From: Bacillota bacterium
Lineage (GTDB): Bacteria > Bacillota > Clostridia > Christensenellales > Aristaeellaceae
Reading direction: 5' to 3'
NCBI GenBank assembly: GCA_023413135.1
Contig: JAEZQK010000097.1
Coordinates: forward strand, 7,801-71,800
DNA: 64,000 nt
This document shows, piece after piece, positions 50,382-60,002 of the stretch. Every line of letters begins with the position of its first letter. Position 1 is the stretch's first letter. The notes beneath the pieces were generated by a model, which saw nothing but the letters and a program-made list of their open reading frames with translations, was not told the origin of the DNA and did no database searches. The position numbers and the translations under genes were made by a program.

Positions 50382-51587
50382 GTGGAAGTTTATGTAGCGC
50401 GGCAGCCGATATTTGATAAAGGAATGGGCATTGTCGGCTATGAACTGTTATACCGGCGGAGCATGAACAATTTTTTCGAAGGTGTTGACGATAATCAGGC
50501 GACGGCGGATTTGATCAACAGCGCTTTCCTGGTGATGGAGTTCAATGAGCTTACAAGCGGAACAAGGGCGTTTATCAATTTCTCCACAGAGATGCTGATC
50601 AGGGAGATTCCCTTGCTGCTGCCCAAGGGGAGTATCGTCGTGGAGATAGTGGAAAGGGTGGAGGTTTCGCCTGAAGTCATCAAGGCTTGCCAAAAGCTCA
50701 AGGCGGAGGGGTATATGATCGCCCTGGATGACTTTACCTTTGAGGAATCCGGCATTCCGCTGCTTGAACTGGCTGATATCGTCAAGGTTGAGTTCACCGT
50801 AGTGGGTTTTGAAAAACAGCGCCGGTTTCTTAGAAAATATGGAAAACGCGTGAAGTTTCTGGCGGAGAAGGTGGAGACAAGGGAAGAATATCAGTTGGCC
50901 GCCTCCATGGGGTATGATTACTTTCAGGGCTACTTCTTCAGCAGGCCGGTGATTGAAAAGAAGCAGGAGATCGTCAGCATTCCATCGACCCTGCTGCGGC
51001 TGATGGCGGAGCTGAACCGGGAAGAGCCCGCCTTTCGGAAACTTGTAGAGATTATCCAAACGGATGTTGGGCTTTCATACAAGCTTTTAAAGCTGGCCGG
51101 ATCGGTATACTATGGCACCAGGTATGGTGTCTGCACTATCAGGCTCGCTTTGTCCCGCCTGGGTTTGATTGAAATCAGAAAATGGGTGTATCTCCTTCTT
51201 CTCAAGGATGTAAGAAACGTTGAGAACAAGGAATTAATCACCACCTGCCTTATACGCGCGAGATTTATGGAGCTGCTGGCATTGAAAACCGGCAAGGGCA
51301 CTAGAGAAAACGACTACTTTTTGGCAGGACTTTTCTCTGCCATACATGTGCTGCTCGATTGCACCATGGAGGAAGCCATAAGGGAACTGCCTATATCTCC
51401 CGGGGTGAAGGAGGCCTTGCTGGGGCAGGACAACGATATCAAGTGTGCCATGGATCTTGTTCTGAACTATGAGATGGGAAAATGGGACAAGGTGGATGCC
51501 ATGTGGCTTACTCCTTCCATGAGCAGGGAAGACCTGATGCAGATATACATCGAAGCGCTACAGTGGATATTCAGGCTGGATTTCTAA
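50382..51587 (+). CDS. YuxH-type EAL-HDOD signalling protein 2
   Basis: A 401-residue tandem paralogue of the preceding protein, same domains and length. The EAL half is far better conserved between the two than the HDOD half (identical runs RSMNNFFEG, FNELTSGTRAFINFS and LAEKVETREEYQLAA). The same residues are changed in the EAL motifs (YELLYR, ALDDFTF, VKVEF). GTG 50382 follows GGAAGAGGG at the same distance as in gene 1. Each copy has its own promoter and terminator, so they may be used under different conditions. Divergence of the HDOD half suggests different partners. Confidence 0.9.
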   Translation: MEVYVARQPIFDKGMGIVGYELLYRRSMNNFFEGVDDNQATADLINSAFLVMEFNELTSGTRAFINFSTEMLIREIPLLLPKGSIVVEIVERVEVSPEVIKACQKLKAEGYMIALDDFTFEESGIPLLELADIVKVEFTVVGFEKQRRFLRKYGKRVKFLAEKVETREEYQLAASMGYDYFQGYFFSRPVIEKKQEIVSIPSTLLRLMAELNREEPAFRKLVEIIQTDVGLSYKLLKLAGSVYYGTRYGVCTIRLALSRLGLIEIRKWVYLLLLKDVRNVENKELITTCLIRARFMELLALKTGKGTRENDYFLAGLFSAIHVLLDCTMEEAIRELPISPGVKEALLGQDNDIKCAMDLVLNYEMGKWDKVDAMWLTPSMSREDLMQIYIEALQWIFRLDF

Positions 51588-51609
51588 AGGCCGACCCTAA
51601 AGGGCGTCC

Positions 51610-51640
51610 GCCCCGCACAGAATTGGGTGCGGGGCTTTAC
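51610..51640 (+). terminator. Terminator after EAL-HDOD gene 2
   Basis: GCCCCGCAC / GTGCGGGGC, 9-bp perfect stem with an 8-nt loop, then TTTAC. Short T-run. Confidence 0.7.
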
Positions 51641-51787
51641 ATATCTGAATAACTCCACCGTTTGCATATCCGCACTGCCGGGTTGTACCGCATGGCAATG
51701 GAAGACAACAAAAGCCATGAGGGTGCATGTCATATGGGGTGTATGTGTGGTATGATGTAGCATAAGAAGTTGTGGGGAGGCGTTTTC

Positions 51788-54178
51788 ATGCGCTACGGGT
51801 ATTTTGACAATGCGGCCAAGGAATATGTGATCGACCGGGTGGACGTGCCCGTATCCTGGACCAACTATGTGGGTACCCAGCGGATGGGCGGTGTGTTCAA
51901 CCATACGGCGGGAGGCTATGTATGGCTGGATTCGCCCCAGTACCACCGCATTACCCGCTTTCGGCCCAACGGCGTGCCTATGGACAGGCCCGGCCACTAT
52001 GTGTATTTGAGAGATGCGGAAACGGGCAAATACTGGTCGGTAAGCTGGCAGCCCACAGGCCTCCCGCTCACACAGGCGAAATACGCCTGCCGACATGGGC
52101 TCAGCTATTCAAAATATCTGTGCGAATACGAGGGCATTTCTGCCAGCCAGACCATTTTCATTCCAAGAAACGATGAGGTGGTTTTGTGGGATGTGACCAT
52201 CGAGAACACCTCCGATAAGGAACGTGCGCTGGATGTGTTCGGGTATGTGGAATTTTCCTTCCACCATATCGATATGGACAATCAAAACTTCCAAATGAGC
52301 CTGTACGCCACCGGTTCAAGGTATCAGGACGGAGCCGTGGAATACGAACTGCACTACGAGGAGGACAGTTACCAATACTTCACCGCCAGCTTCCAGCCCG
52401 TAAGTTTTGATTGCTTGCGGGATGGTTTCATCGGCCCATACCGCACCGAAACGAATCCCCTTGGCGTGGAAAAGGGACTTCTTTCAGGCAGCTTTGAAAA
52501 GACGGGCAACCATTGCGGGGCGCTGCATACCCACATCACCTTAAAGCCGGGGAAAAAGAAGCGCATTTTGTTCATTCTCGGTCAGGGCAACTGCAAAGAG
52601 GCGAAGAAGGCCAGAGAAAAGTATGATTTCCTTGCGGTGGACGCGGCTTTCAAAGATTTGGCTACCTTCTGGGCGGAAAAGCTTTCAAGGCTGCAAATAG
52701 TAACGCCCAACCCCGATATGGATACCAGCCTGAACCTGTGGACCCTGTACCAAAGCGAGGTCAACGTCATGTTCTCCCGCTTTGCCTCCTTCATTGAGGT
52801 GGGCGGCCGCACGGGTCTTGGCTACCGGGATACAGCCCAGGATGCCATGTGCGTACCCCATTCCAATCCGGATATGTGCCGCACGCGTATTTTGCAATTG
52901 CTGCGGGGCCAGGTGCGGGAGGGCTATGGGCTGCACTTGTTTGACCCCGCCTGGTTCACGCCGGGCAAAAAGCAATCCTTCCAGTCGCCTACGGTGGTGC
53001 CTACGCCCGACAAGAGCACCATGATCCATGGCCTGAAGGACGTATGCGCCGACGACGCGCTGTGGCTGATCCCCGCAATCTGCGAATATGTGCGGGAAAC
53101 GGGGGATACGGACTTTTTCCATCAGGTGATCCCCTATGCCGACGGCGGCCAGGATACGGTGTACGAGCACATGAAGAAGATCCTTGACTTTACTTACAGC
53201 CAGCTGGGCGCCCATGGCATTGCCAAAGGACTTCGGGCCGACTGGAACGACTGCCTGAACCTGGGTGGCGGGGAAAGCGCTATGGTGGCTTTCCTGCACC
53301 TGTGGGCTTTGAACCACTTCCTCTCGGTGGCGAATTACTTAAGCCGCAGCGAGGATGTGCGGTTATACCGGGCCATGGAAAAAGAAATGGCGGAAAACTG
53401 CCGCCGCGTTCTGTGGAACGGCAAGTGGTTCATTCGCGGTATTACGGGCAAAGGTGCGCCCATCGGCACGTTGGACTCCGCTGAAGGGAAAGTGCACCTG
53501 GAGAGCAATACCTGGGCCGTGATCTCCGGGGCGGTGACGCGGGAGCAGGGGGAATCCGCCATGGACGCGGTGATGGACTATCTGTTCACCCCCTACGGGC
53601 TGATGCTCAACGCCCCGTCCTTCACCATTCCCGACGATTCCATCGGTTTTGTTGCCCGCGTTTATCCCGGCGTGAAGGAAAACGGGGCAATTTTCAGCCA
53701 TCCCAACCCCTGGGCCTGGGTGGCGGAAACCATGTTGGGCCGGGGCGGCAAAGCCATGAAGATGTACAACGCGCTGCTGCCGGTACGCCAAAACGATATG
53801 ATCGAAATCCGTCAAAGTGAGCCTTATGCTTACTGCCAGTTCATCATGGGCAAGGAGCACACCGCCCACGGAAGGGCCAGGCACCCTTGGATGACGGGCA
53901 GCGCAGGCTGGGCCTACTACGCCGCCACCAGGTATATGCTGGGCATCCGGCCCGAGTGGGACGGCCTGACCATCGACCCCTGCATTCCGGCAGACTGGGA
54001 GGGCTTCACGGTCACCCGCGTCTTCCGGGGGGCAACCTACCGCATCGCGGTGAAAAATCCCACGCATGTGGAAAAAGGCGTTTCCCGGCTGCGCTTGGAC
54101 GGGCAGGATGTGGACCGCATCCCCGTATGCCAGGCAGGTACGGTGCACACCGTTGAAGTTGTTATGGGAAACATGTAA
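51788..54178 (+). CDS. GH94 glycoside phosphorylase (cellobiose/chitobiose phosphorylase type)
   Basis: A 796-residue cytoplasmic enzyme that splits a beta-linked disaccharide with phosphate to give an alpha-sugar-1-phosphate. The N-terminal YGYFDNAAKEYVIDR and NHTAGGYVW belong to the beta-sandwich domain; the (alpha/alpha)6 barrel shows TGLGYRDTAQDAMCVPHSNP, GYGLHLFDPAW and the catalytic-acid region ADWNDCLN (residues 484-490), then HPNPWAWVAETMLGRG. GGGAGG precedes ATG 51788. Whether it acts on cellobiose, chitobiose or another disaccharide cannot be told. The phosphohexomutase 23 bp downstream would turn its product into hexose-6-phosphate. Confidence 0.88.
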   Translation: MRYGYFDNAAKEYVIDRVDVPVSWTNYVGTQRMGGVFNHTAGGYVWLDSPQYHRITRFRPNGVPMDRPGHYVYLRDAETGKYWSVSWQPTGLPLTQAKYACRHGLSYSKYLCEYEGISASQTIFIPRNDEVVLWDVTIENTSDKERALDVFGYVEFSFHHIDMDNQNFQMSLYATGSRYQDGAVEYELHYEEDSYQYFTASFQPVSFDCLRDGFIGPYRTETNPLGVEKGLLSGSFEKTGNHCGALHTHITLKPGKKKRILFILGQGNCKEAKKAREKYDFLAVDAAFKDLATFWAEKLSRLQIVTPNPDMDTSLNLWTLYQSEVNVMFSRFASFIEVGGRTGLGYRDTAQDAMCVPHSNPDMCRTRILQLLRGQVREGYGLHLFDPAWFTPGKKQSFQSPTVVPTPDKSTMIHGLKDVCADDALWLIPAICEYVRETGDTDFFHQVIPYADGGQDTVYEHMKKILDFTYSQLGAHGIAKGLRADWNDCLNLGGGESAMVAFLHLWALNHFLSVANYLSRSEDVRLYRAMEKEMAENCRRVLWNGKWFIRGITGKGAPIGTLDSAEGKVHLESNTWAVISGAVTREQGESAMDAVMDYLFTPYGLMLNAPSFTIPDDSIGFVARVYPGVKENGAIFSHPNPWAWVAETMLGRGGKAMKMYNALLPVRQNDMIEIRQSEPYAYCQFIMGKEHTAHGRARHPWMTGSAGWAYYAATRYMLGIRPEWDGLTIDPCIPADWEGFTVTRVFRGATYRIAVKNPTHVEKGVSRLRLDGQDVDRIPVCQAGTVHTVEVVMGNM

Positions 54179-54201
54179 AATAGGGGAGAGGCGGGAAAGC
54201 C

Positions 54202-55617
54202 ATGATTACGTTTGGCACGGGCGGCTGGCGGGCCATTATCGGGGAGGATTTTACCAAGGAAAACGTGCAGCGGCTGACATTGGCCGTGGCCCGCCGCATG
54301 AAAGCGGAGGATGTTGTTACTCCGGGCTTTGTGATCGGTTACGACAGGCGCTTTCTATCCCGGGAAGCGGCCCGCTGGGCGGCGGAAGTGATGGCGGCGG
54401 AGCATATCCACACCTATCTGATCACAAGGGAGGCTCCGACGCCGCTGATCATGTTCACGGTGCGCTATTACGGGCTGCATTACGGCATGGCCGTTACCGC
54501 CAGCCATAACCCGGCGCTGTACAACGGCATCAAGCTGTTCACCAGGGGCGGGCGGGACGCGGCCCAGGAGATTACCGAGCCTATCGGGGAAAGCGCCAAC
54601 GCGATCGGGAAAGAGGAGATCTCCGCCATACCTTACGAGCATGCGGTGATGAAGGGGTTGGTGGAGGAGATCAATCCCCAAAACCAATATCTTGATGCCA
54701 TCATCCGCGGCGTGAACATGGATGCCATCCGTTCCAGAAACCTGCGCATTATCCTGGACCCCATGTACGGCGTGAGCCGCACGTCGCTGCAGACCATTCT
54801 TCTAACAGCCAGATGCGATGTGGATGTGATCCACGAGCGGCACGACGCGCTGTTTGGCGGCAGGCTCCCCGCACCCAATGTGGAAACGCTGGGCGCGCTT
54901 CGCGGCGCGGTATTGGAGAGCAGGGCCGACATCGGCATCGCCACCGACGGGGATGCGGACCGAATCGGCGTGATCGACGATACCGGGCGGTTCATCCACC
55001 CCAATGAGATTCTGGTGCTTTTGTATTACTACCTGCTCAAGTACAAGCGCTGGCACGGCCCGGCGGTGCGCAATCTGGCCACCACACACTTGCTGGACAA
55101 GGTGGCCGCCGCCTTTGGGGAAACGTGCTACGAGGTGCCCGTGGGCTTCAAGCATATTTCTGCCGCCATGGAAAAATACAATGCCGTGATCGGCGGCGAG
55201 TCCTCCGGCGGGCTCACGGTGCGTGGCCATATTCTGGGCAAGGACGGCATCCACGCCGCAACGCTGCTTGTGGAAATGATGGCAGTCACCGGGGAAAAGC
55301 TGAGCGTCCTCACGAAAAGAATGTACCAGGAATTCGGCGAAGCCTATATGGCCGAATATGACTGGCCCTTTGAGCCGGAGCAAAAGGAGAGGCTGCTTCG
55401 TTTGTTGATGGAGGAAAAGAAGCTGCCGGTTTTCCCGGAGGAAGTCGAAAGCGTTTCCTACATGGACGGCGTGAAGGTCCGCTTTGTAAATGGCTGGATC
55501 ATCATCCGCTTCAGCGGCACGGAGCCAAGGCTCCGGGTATTCTGCGAAATGCCCGACAGGGAGCGGGCGGAAGCGATGTGCCTGACCGCCGCCCATTTCC
55601 TGGGATTGAAGATGTAG
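54202..55617 (+). CDS. Phosphohexomutase (phosphoglucomutase/phosphomannomutase type)
   Basis: A 471-residue four-domain mutase interconverting hexose-1-phosphate and hexose-6-phosphate. Active-site loops are complete: phosphoserine S101 in VTASHNP, metal loop TDGDADRIG, sugar loop GGESSGG and phosphate loop RFSGTEPRLRV near the C-terminus. The N-terminal FGTGGWRAIIGEDFT is usual for this group. GGGGAGAGG lies before ATG 54202. Directly behind the GH94 gene, it most likely processes the sugar-1-phosphate from that enzyme. If the sugar is glucose it is a phosphoglucomutase; phosphomannomutase is also possible and could feed mannose-phosphate to the glycan locus. Confidence 0.92.
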   Translation: MITFGTGGWRAIIGEDFTKENVQRLTLAVARRMKAEDVVTPGFVIGYDRRFLSREAARWAAEVMAAEHIHTYLITREAPTPLIMFTVRYYGLHYGMAVTASHNPALYNGIKLFTRGGRDAAQEITEPIGESANAIGKEEISAIPYEHAVMKGLVEEINPQNQYLDAIIRGVNMDAIRSRNLRIILDPMYGVSRTSLQTILLTARCDVDVIHERHDALFGGRLPAPNVETLGALRGAVLESRADIGIATDGDADRIGVIDDTGRFIHPNEILVLLYYYLLKYKRWHGPAVRNLATTHLLDKVAAAFGETCYEVPVGFKHISAAMEKYNAVIGGESSGGLTVRGHILGKDGIHAATLLVEMMAVTGEKLSVLTKRMYQEFGEAYMAEYDWPFEPEQKERLLRLLMEEKKLPVFPEEVESVSYMDGVKVRFVNGWIIIRFSGTEPRLRVFCEMPDRERAEAMCLTAAHFLGLKM

Positions 55618-55649
55618 CTAAATCAGGCAATTGCGGAATGTGTTGTTTT

Positions 55650-55687
55650 GCGGGCGAACGTAATAGGGGCGGCCTTTGGTCGCCCGC
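55650..55687. repeat. Short relative of the MITE-like element ends
   Basis: GCGGGCGA ... GGTCGCCCGC, 38 bp with AGGGGCG in the middle. It shares GCGGGCGA and AGGGGCG with the 25-bp ends of the elements at 5932 and 13084 and may be a collapsed copy. Confidence 0.4.
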
Positions 55688-55730
55688 ATATTTCACAATT
55701 ACCTAATCAAACAGCATGGAGGCGTATGTC

Positions 55731-57488
55731 ATGCGCCCAAAACTCCGCTCATATATAAAATCCCTGCGCTTCCGCATCCTTATGATCGTGCTTTTGTGCT
55801 GGCTTTTGCCTGCGCTGGCGCTGGGGGGATATATGGGCGGCGCCTTTTTTGGCGCGCTTCAGGAAAAGACGGAGGCGGCCTTGGCCTCCAGCGCGGAGCA
55901 TGCCCATACGCTCACCATTCAAATCATCCAGCGCGCCATCACCCTGGCCAAGGATGCCACCTACGACGGGGAGCTGGATGATGCCTATGCCGGACTTGAG
56001 GCACAGAAGCTGAGCTATCACGACTTTTACCGCATCAGCCGCAATTACCTGGAACGCAAGTATGGCCGGGATTCGCTATTCACCTTCGCGGCCTACTTTC
56101 CCTTAAGCCGCCCCGACGCATTTATGTATACCGTGGCCGGGTACCAAAGTGCGCTGGGTTTTCAACAAAACTGCCAGCAGCTGGCCATGGATATGGGGCT
56201 GATCCTGGATACCAGGTGCAGCTTTGCCGGATGGAACGGCAACCTGTATCTGGTGCGCAACCTGTACAACCTGCGCATGGAGCGCTACGGCATGCTGGTG
56301 CTGGGCATGAACATGCAGGAGCTGTATGCCCCCCTTTACAGTGCGGGGCTTAAGTGGGACAGCGGCTTTGATATTCTTTTGGGCGGATATGAAAGCTATC
56401 AGGGGGCAGCCGTTAACTTGACCGGCGAACCTCAGGGATTGTCGGAGATGAAGGAAAACCTTAATTATGTACAGGGTCATACGGAACGGGATTATACGCT
56501 GTACACCAGGCTCCAGGTAGCCAAGAAGTCCGTCTACGCCCAGATGACGCAATTCCGGCAGCTTTTATTGGTGCTGGTGCTGGCCATTGTGCCCATCGGC
56601 ATCATCATCATGTGGTTTGTGCACAGGAGAATATCCAAGCCCATCCTTATTTTGTCACAGGCCTCCCGGCGCATGGCGGACGGGGAACTGGGCGTGACCG
56701 TGCCCATGCACGGCAAGGATGAACTGGGGCAACTGGGCGTTGCCTTCTCCAGCATGAGCACGCAGATACGCCATCTCATCGATACGGCCTTCAAGGAGGA
56801 AATCGCCCTTCGGGATGCCCGCATTGAGGCCATGCAAAGCCGCATCAACCCCCACTTTTTGAACAATGCCCTGGAAATGATCAACTGGCAGGCGCGCATG
56901 GACAACAATGAGGCCATCGCCGCCATGGTGGAGGCGCTGAGCGTGCTGTTAAATGCCAGCATGGATAGGGGCAACCATCGCATGGTACCGCTGTCCCAGG
57001 AGCTTTCCATCGCCGATGCCTATTTTTACTTTGTCAGGCTGCGCTTTGGCGACAGGCTCACCATTTTCAAGGATGTGAACCCGACGCTCATGCATCACAA
57101 GCTTCCCCGCATGGTAATTCAAACGCTTTTGGAAAATGCCATTGAGCATGGCATTGCCCCGGCGGGGGGCGGCCGCATCCGCCTGAACGTGTTCCCGGAT
57201 GCCGCTTTCCTGCATGTGGAGGTTTTGAACAACGGGAAGCAACTGACACGGGAGGACCAGGAAAAGATCATAGCACTGCTGAACGAGGAGGGGCCCGGGG
57301 AAGGGCATGTGGGTATTCGCAACGTGAGTCAGCGGCTGCGTTTGATCTACCGGGGCCGGGCCAGGCTGCACATTGCCCAGGACAATCATGGCGACACCGT
57401 TGCCACGATTTTGATCCCTTTGGATAAGGAAGCAAGTTCAGCGGCGCCGCAAGAGCAAAAGGCGGGCGAAGCTGCCGCTGTCATGTGA
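55731..57488 (+). CDS. YesM-type sensor histidine kinase
   Basis: A 585-residue membrane sensor. A transmembrane helix (about 18-40), an extracytoplasmic sensing domain (about 45-270), a second helix (LLLVLVLAIVPIGIIIMWFV, about 275-298), HAMP (KPILILSQASRRMADGELG), the His_kinase domain with H375 in RINPHFLNNALEMINW, and HATPase (IQTLLENAIEHGI, VGIRNVSQRL). ATG 55731 is chosen since GGAGG lies 8 nt upstream. With the binding protein and the AraC-type response regulator that follow, it forms a typical YesM/YesN sugar-responsive system of Clostridia. The binding protein may present ligand to the sensor. Confidence 0.93.
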   Translation: MRPKLRSYIKSLRFRILMIVLLCWLLPALALGGYMGGAFFGALQEKTEAALASSAEHAHTLTIQIIQRAITLAKDATYDGELDDAYAGLEAQKLSYHDFYRISRNYLERKYGRDSLFTFAAYFPLSRPDAFMYTVAGYQSALGFQQNCQQLAMDMGLILDTRCSFAGWNGNLYLVRNLYNLRMERYGMLVLGMNMQELYAPLYSAGLKWDSGFDILLGGYESYQGAAVNLTGEPQGLSEMKENLNYVQGHTERDYTLYTRLQVAKKSVYAQMTQFRQLLLVLVLAIVPIGIIIMWFVHRRISKPILILSQASRRMADGELGVTVPMHGKDELGQLGVAFSSMSTQIRHLIDTAFKEEIALRDARIEAMQSRINPHFLNNALEMINWQARMDNNEAIAAMVEALSVLLNASMDRGNHRMVPLSQELSIADAYFYFVRLRFGDRLTIFKDVNPTLMHHKLPRMVIQTLLENAIEHGIAPAGGGRIRLNVFPDAAFLHVEVLNNGKQLTREDQEKIIALLNEEGPGEGHVGIRNVSQRLRLIYRGRARLHIAQDNHGDTVATILIPLDKEASSAAPQEQKAGEAAAVM

Positions 57489-57549
57489 CAGGACTATATT
57501 GCTATCATGAAACCGCCTTGCGCTTAAGATGTGAAGGAGGAGTTTACCC

Positions 57550-58755
57550 GTGAAGAAGCTGACGGCCGTTTTGCTGGCCCTCACCCTATCCCTTGGCTTT
57601 CAATCCGCCGCTCTTTCCCAAAGCATCACCCTCAAGACGGTTTCTATCTTTGCCGGCACCGATGCCGCCGCCGGCGCCTATGTGGAGCTGCTGGAAGCCT
57701 GGGAAAAGGAGACCGGCAACAAGGTGGAGGATGCTTCCGCCACTTCCGATGAAGCATGGAAGACAGGCGTGCTGAACGACTTTGCCGCCGGCAATGAGGC
57801 GGACGTGCTGTTCTATTTTGCCAGAACCGCCGATTCCATCCCCATCCTGAGCAGGGTGGTGCCTATCAGTGAGATCAACGCCTCCTATCGTAACTTAAAG
57901 CTCAAGGAGAGTCCTCTCAGCGCCGAAGCCGACGGCGTGATCTACTCCATTCCCGTGCGCCCCTACTGGGAGGGGCTGTTTGTAAACACCGACCTGTTTG
58001 AACAGTATGGTTTGGAGCTGCCCACCGACTGGGCCAGGCTGGAAACTGCCATCAGGAAGTTCAACGAAGCGGGCATCGTGCCCATCGCCGTCAGCTTTGC
58101 CGATGTGCCCCACTATATTGTGGAGTTTTTGATCATTGCCAGCGGCACCCCCGAAGAGTACAAGGCCCGCCCCGCCACCATCGAGGAAGTGCCCGATTCC
58201 TGGAAGGAAGGCATGGCGCTCCTGAACAAGCTGTACGATCTGGGCGCCTTTGCCAAGGATGCCAGCACCACCACCGAGGCCGTCACTTCCCAAATGTTCC
58301 GTGACAAGAAGGCGGCCATGCAGTTGGACGGCTCCTGGTTCGCCAACGGCATTCGCGATGCCAACTGGGAAACCATCACGGTCATGCCCTTCCCCACCTA
58401 TGCCGAGGATGCTGAGCCCACCGCTTTTATTGGCGGCATTTCCATGGGCTTCTATCTCAGCCGCAAGGCGTGGGAGGACCCCGCCAAGCGTGACGTGGCC
58501 GTGAACCTGCTGGCTTACCTCACCATGGGTGAAAACGGCCAGCGCCTGGGCGGCTTCTCCTTTGGCGGCCAGCTGATGGATTCTTCCTACAGATTGCTGG
58601 AAAACCAGGAATTCATGCTTTCTCCCATCCAGGATGATATGAATGCCGAGGCCCGTAGCGCCTGGTTTGCGAAAATCCCCGCCCTGGTGGAGGGAACCGC
58701 CGATCCTATGAAGGTGTGGGCCGAGGTCATGGCCCTGAATCCCTTTGGAAAGTGA
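57550..58755 (+). CDS. Extracellular sugar-binding protein
   Basis: A 401-residue family 1 solute-binding protein. A signal peptide (KKLTAVLLALTLSLGFQSAA) is followed by SQSITLKTVSIFAGTDAAAG; no lipobox cysteine is present, as in the binding protein at 9595. Family features: EKETGNKVEDAS, FAAGNEADVLFYF, YSIPVRPYWEGLFVNTDLF and MQLDGSWFANGI. GTG 57550 follows AAGGAGGAG at good distance. It lies between a histidine kinase and its response regulator, without permease genes. Either it works with a distant transporter or acts mainly as a sensor for the two-component pair. Ligand unknown. Confidence 0.9.
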   Translation: MKKLTAVLLALTLSLGFQSAALSQSITLKTVSIFAGTDAAAGAYVELLEAWEKETGNKVEDASATSDEAWKTGVLNDFAAGNEADVLFYFARTADSIPILSRVVPISEINASYRNLKLKESPLSAEADGVIYSIPVRPYWEGLFVNTDLFEQYGLELPTDWARLETAIRKFNEAGIVPIAVSFADVPHYIVEFLIIASGTPEEYKARPATIEEVPDSWKEGMALLNKLYDLGAFAKDASTTTEAVTSQMFRDKKAAMQLDGSWFANGIRDANWETITVMPFPTYAEDAEPTAFIGGISMGFYLSRKAWEDPAKRDVAVNLLAYLTMGENGQRLGGFSFGGQLMDSSYRLLENQEFMLSPIQDDMNAEARSAWFAKIPALVEGTADPMKVWAEVMALNPFGK

Positions 58756-58789
58756 TGTATTGATAAGCTGTCGTTCAGGAGGTGGCCGC

Positions 58790-59536
58790 ATGTACTCGGT
58801 GATATTAGTGGATGATGAGCAGGTGATCCTTCAGGGGCTTATGCGTGTTCTGCCCTGGGAGAACTACGGATGCCGCGTCGTCGGCACCGCCAGCGACGGG
58901 GTGGAAGGCACCGCCCTCATCCGCAAGCTTCGGCCCGACATCCTCTTTACCGATATCCGCATGCCTAACCGGGATGGCCTTTCCATGATGGCCGCGCTGA
59001 AAAGCGAGTTTCCCCGGCTTCAAATAGCCGTGCTCACCGCCTACCGGGATTTTGAGTACGCCCGCCAGGCCATTCAGCTTGGCGTATGCCGGTATCTTTT
59101 AAAGCCCAGCAAAATGGAAGAATTGAAGGAAGCCATCCGCTTCATGACCGCCGCGCTGGACGGAATGCCAGTAGGAGGCGGGCCGGACGATAGCGTGCTT
59201 CCGGAAAGCGAAGCCGCGGGCAGCTTTGTGGTGAAGGCCGCCATGGCCTTTATGGAGCAGCACTACGCGGAGCATATCACCCTTTCCCAGGTGGCCGACC
59301 ATGTGTTCGTCAGCCAGTGGCATTTATCAAAGCTCATCAACCGCCATCTGAACAAGAATTTCTTTGACATCGTCAACCAGCTCCGCATCCAACGGGCCCG
59401 GGAACTTCTGAAAGATCCGGCACTTAAGGTCCACGAAATTTCGGAACAGATTGGTTTTGCCGATGTGGCCCATTTCTCGAAGAACTTCAAGCGCCTGACC
59501 GGAAAATCCCCCGTGGAGTACCGTGCCGGGTTATAA
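58790..59536 (+). CDS. YesN-type response regulator (REC plus AraC HTH)
   Basis: A 248-residue transcription activator. The receiver domain begins YSVILVDDEQVILQGLMRVL, with phosphoacceptor D55 in LFTDIRMPNRDG and the lysine in LLKPSKMEEL. The C-terminal AraC domain has ITLSQVADHVFVSQWHLSKL and VHEISEQIGFADVAHFSKNF, ending LTGKSPVEYR. ATG 58790 follows AGGAGG at 7 nt. It is the partner of the kinase at 55731. Expected targets are nearby sugar genes, such as the binding protein and the lost permease. At 248 residues it is shorter than the usual about 500, with no middle linker domain. Confidence 0.93.
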   Translation: MYSVILVDDEQVILQGLMRVLPWENYGCRVVGTASDGVEGTALIRKLRPDILFTDIRMPNRDGLSMMAALKSEFPRLQIAVLTAYRDFEYARQAIQLGVCRYLLKPSKMEELKEAIRFMTAALDGMPVGGGPDDSVLPESEAAGSFVVKAAMAFMEQHYAEHITLSQVADHVFVSQWHLSKLINRHLNKNFFDIVNQLRIQRARELLKDPALKVHEISEQIGFADVAHFSKNFKRLTGKSPVEYRAGL

Positions 59537-59571
59537 AGCCTATACTGTCGCGTTATTTATGCAGACAAGGG

Positions 59572-59805
59572 GTTCGCGTACAACAACTCCGGCCTGACCT
59601 GCGTTATGCTCACCGGCAGCATCGATATTTCGGTGGTGTAGGCTATGTGATCGGCTCGTTCTTCGGCGTGCTAATCAACGGAACGATCAAAACCAACGGC
59701 AAACTGGTCTCCTCCTGGTTCAACGTGGTGACGGCCTTGCTGCTATGCTTTTTCATCATGCTGCAGGCGATTATCGCCAAGCTGAAGGCGCGTGCCCATA
59801 AGTGA
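59572..59805 (+). pseudogene. Collapsed RbsC/YjfF-like ABC permease
   Basis: The first part reads FAYNNSGLTCVMLTGSIDIS-V, matching the LTGGIDLSV signature of ribose/galactofuranose permeases; it ends in a stop. From 59631 another frame reads GGVGYVIGSFFGVLINGTIK then LVSSWFNVVTALLLCFFIML, matching the permease C-terminus. The two parts meet at a GGTGG sequence, so an internal deletion of most of the gene plus a frameshift is inferred. No start codon or ribosome site remains. The element fits the missing transporter next to the kinase / binding protein / regulator genes, though the family differs (CUT2). Confidence 0.75.
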
Positions 59806-59847
59806 GAAGGCTATACCGTAAATCTACCTGTATCCGCGCTTTACCCT

Positions 59848-59883
59848 GGGCGCCGCATACAACCGCCCTCCTTTGCGGCGCCC
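59848..59883 (+). terminator. Strong hairpin after the permease remnant
   Basis: GGGCGCCGCA / TGCGGCGCCC, a perfect 10-bp stem with a 16-nt loop, followed by GATTTCTG. Probably the terminator of the old transporter operon. Confidence 0.55.
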
Positions 59884-59909
59884 GATTTCTGCATAGACTC
59901 TTGAAATTC

Positions 59910-59925
59910 CATCAATATATTGATG
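59910..59925. promoter_or_regulatory. 16-bp palindrome upstream of tRNA-Val
   Basis: CATCAATA-TATTGATG, perfect. It lies 78 bp before the tRNA promoter. Role unknown. Confidence 0.3.
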
Positions 59926-60002
59926 CGCAAAGCCATTCTTTGTGTGGGATTGCCGCATATTTGACCATACTTAGGCTTGGACAGCAAATTGAAAATCCGC
60001 TC

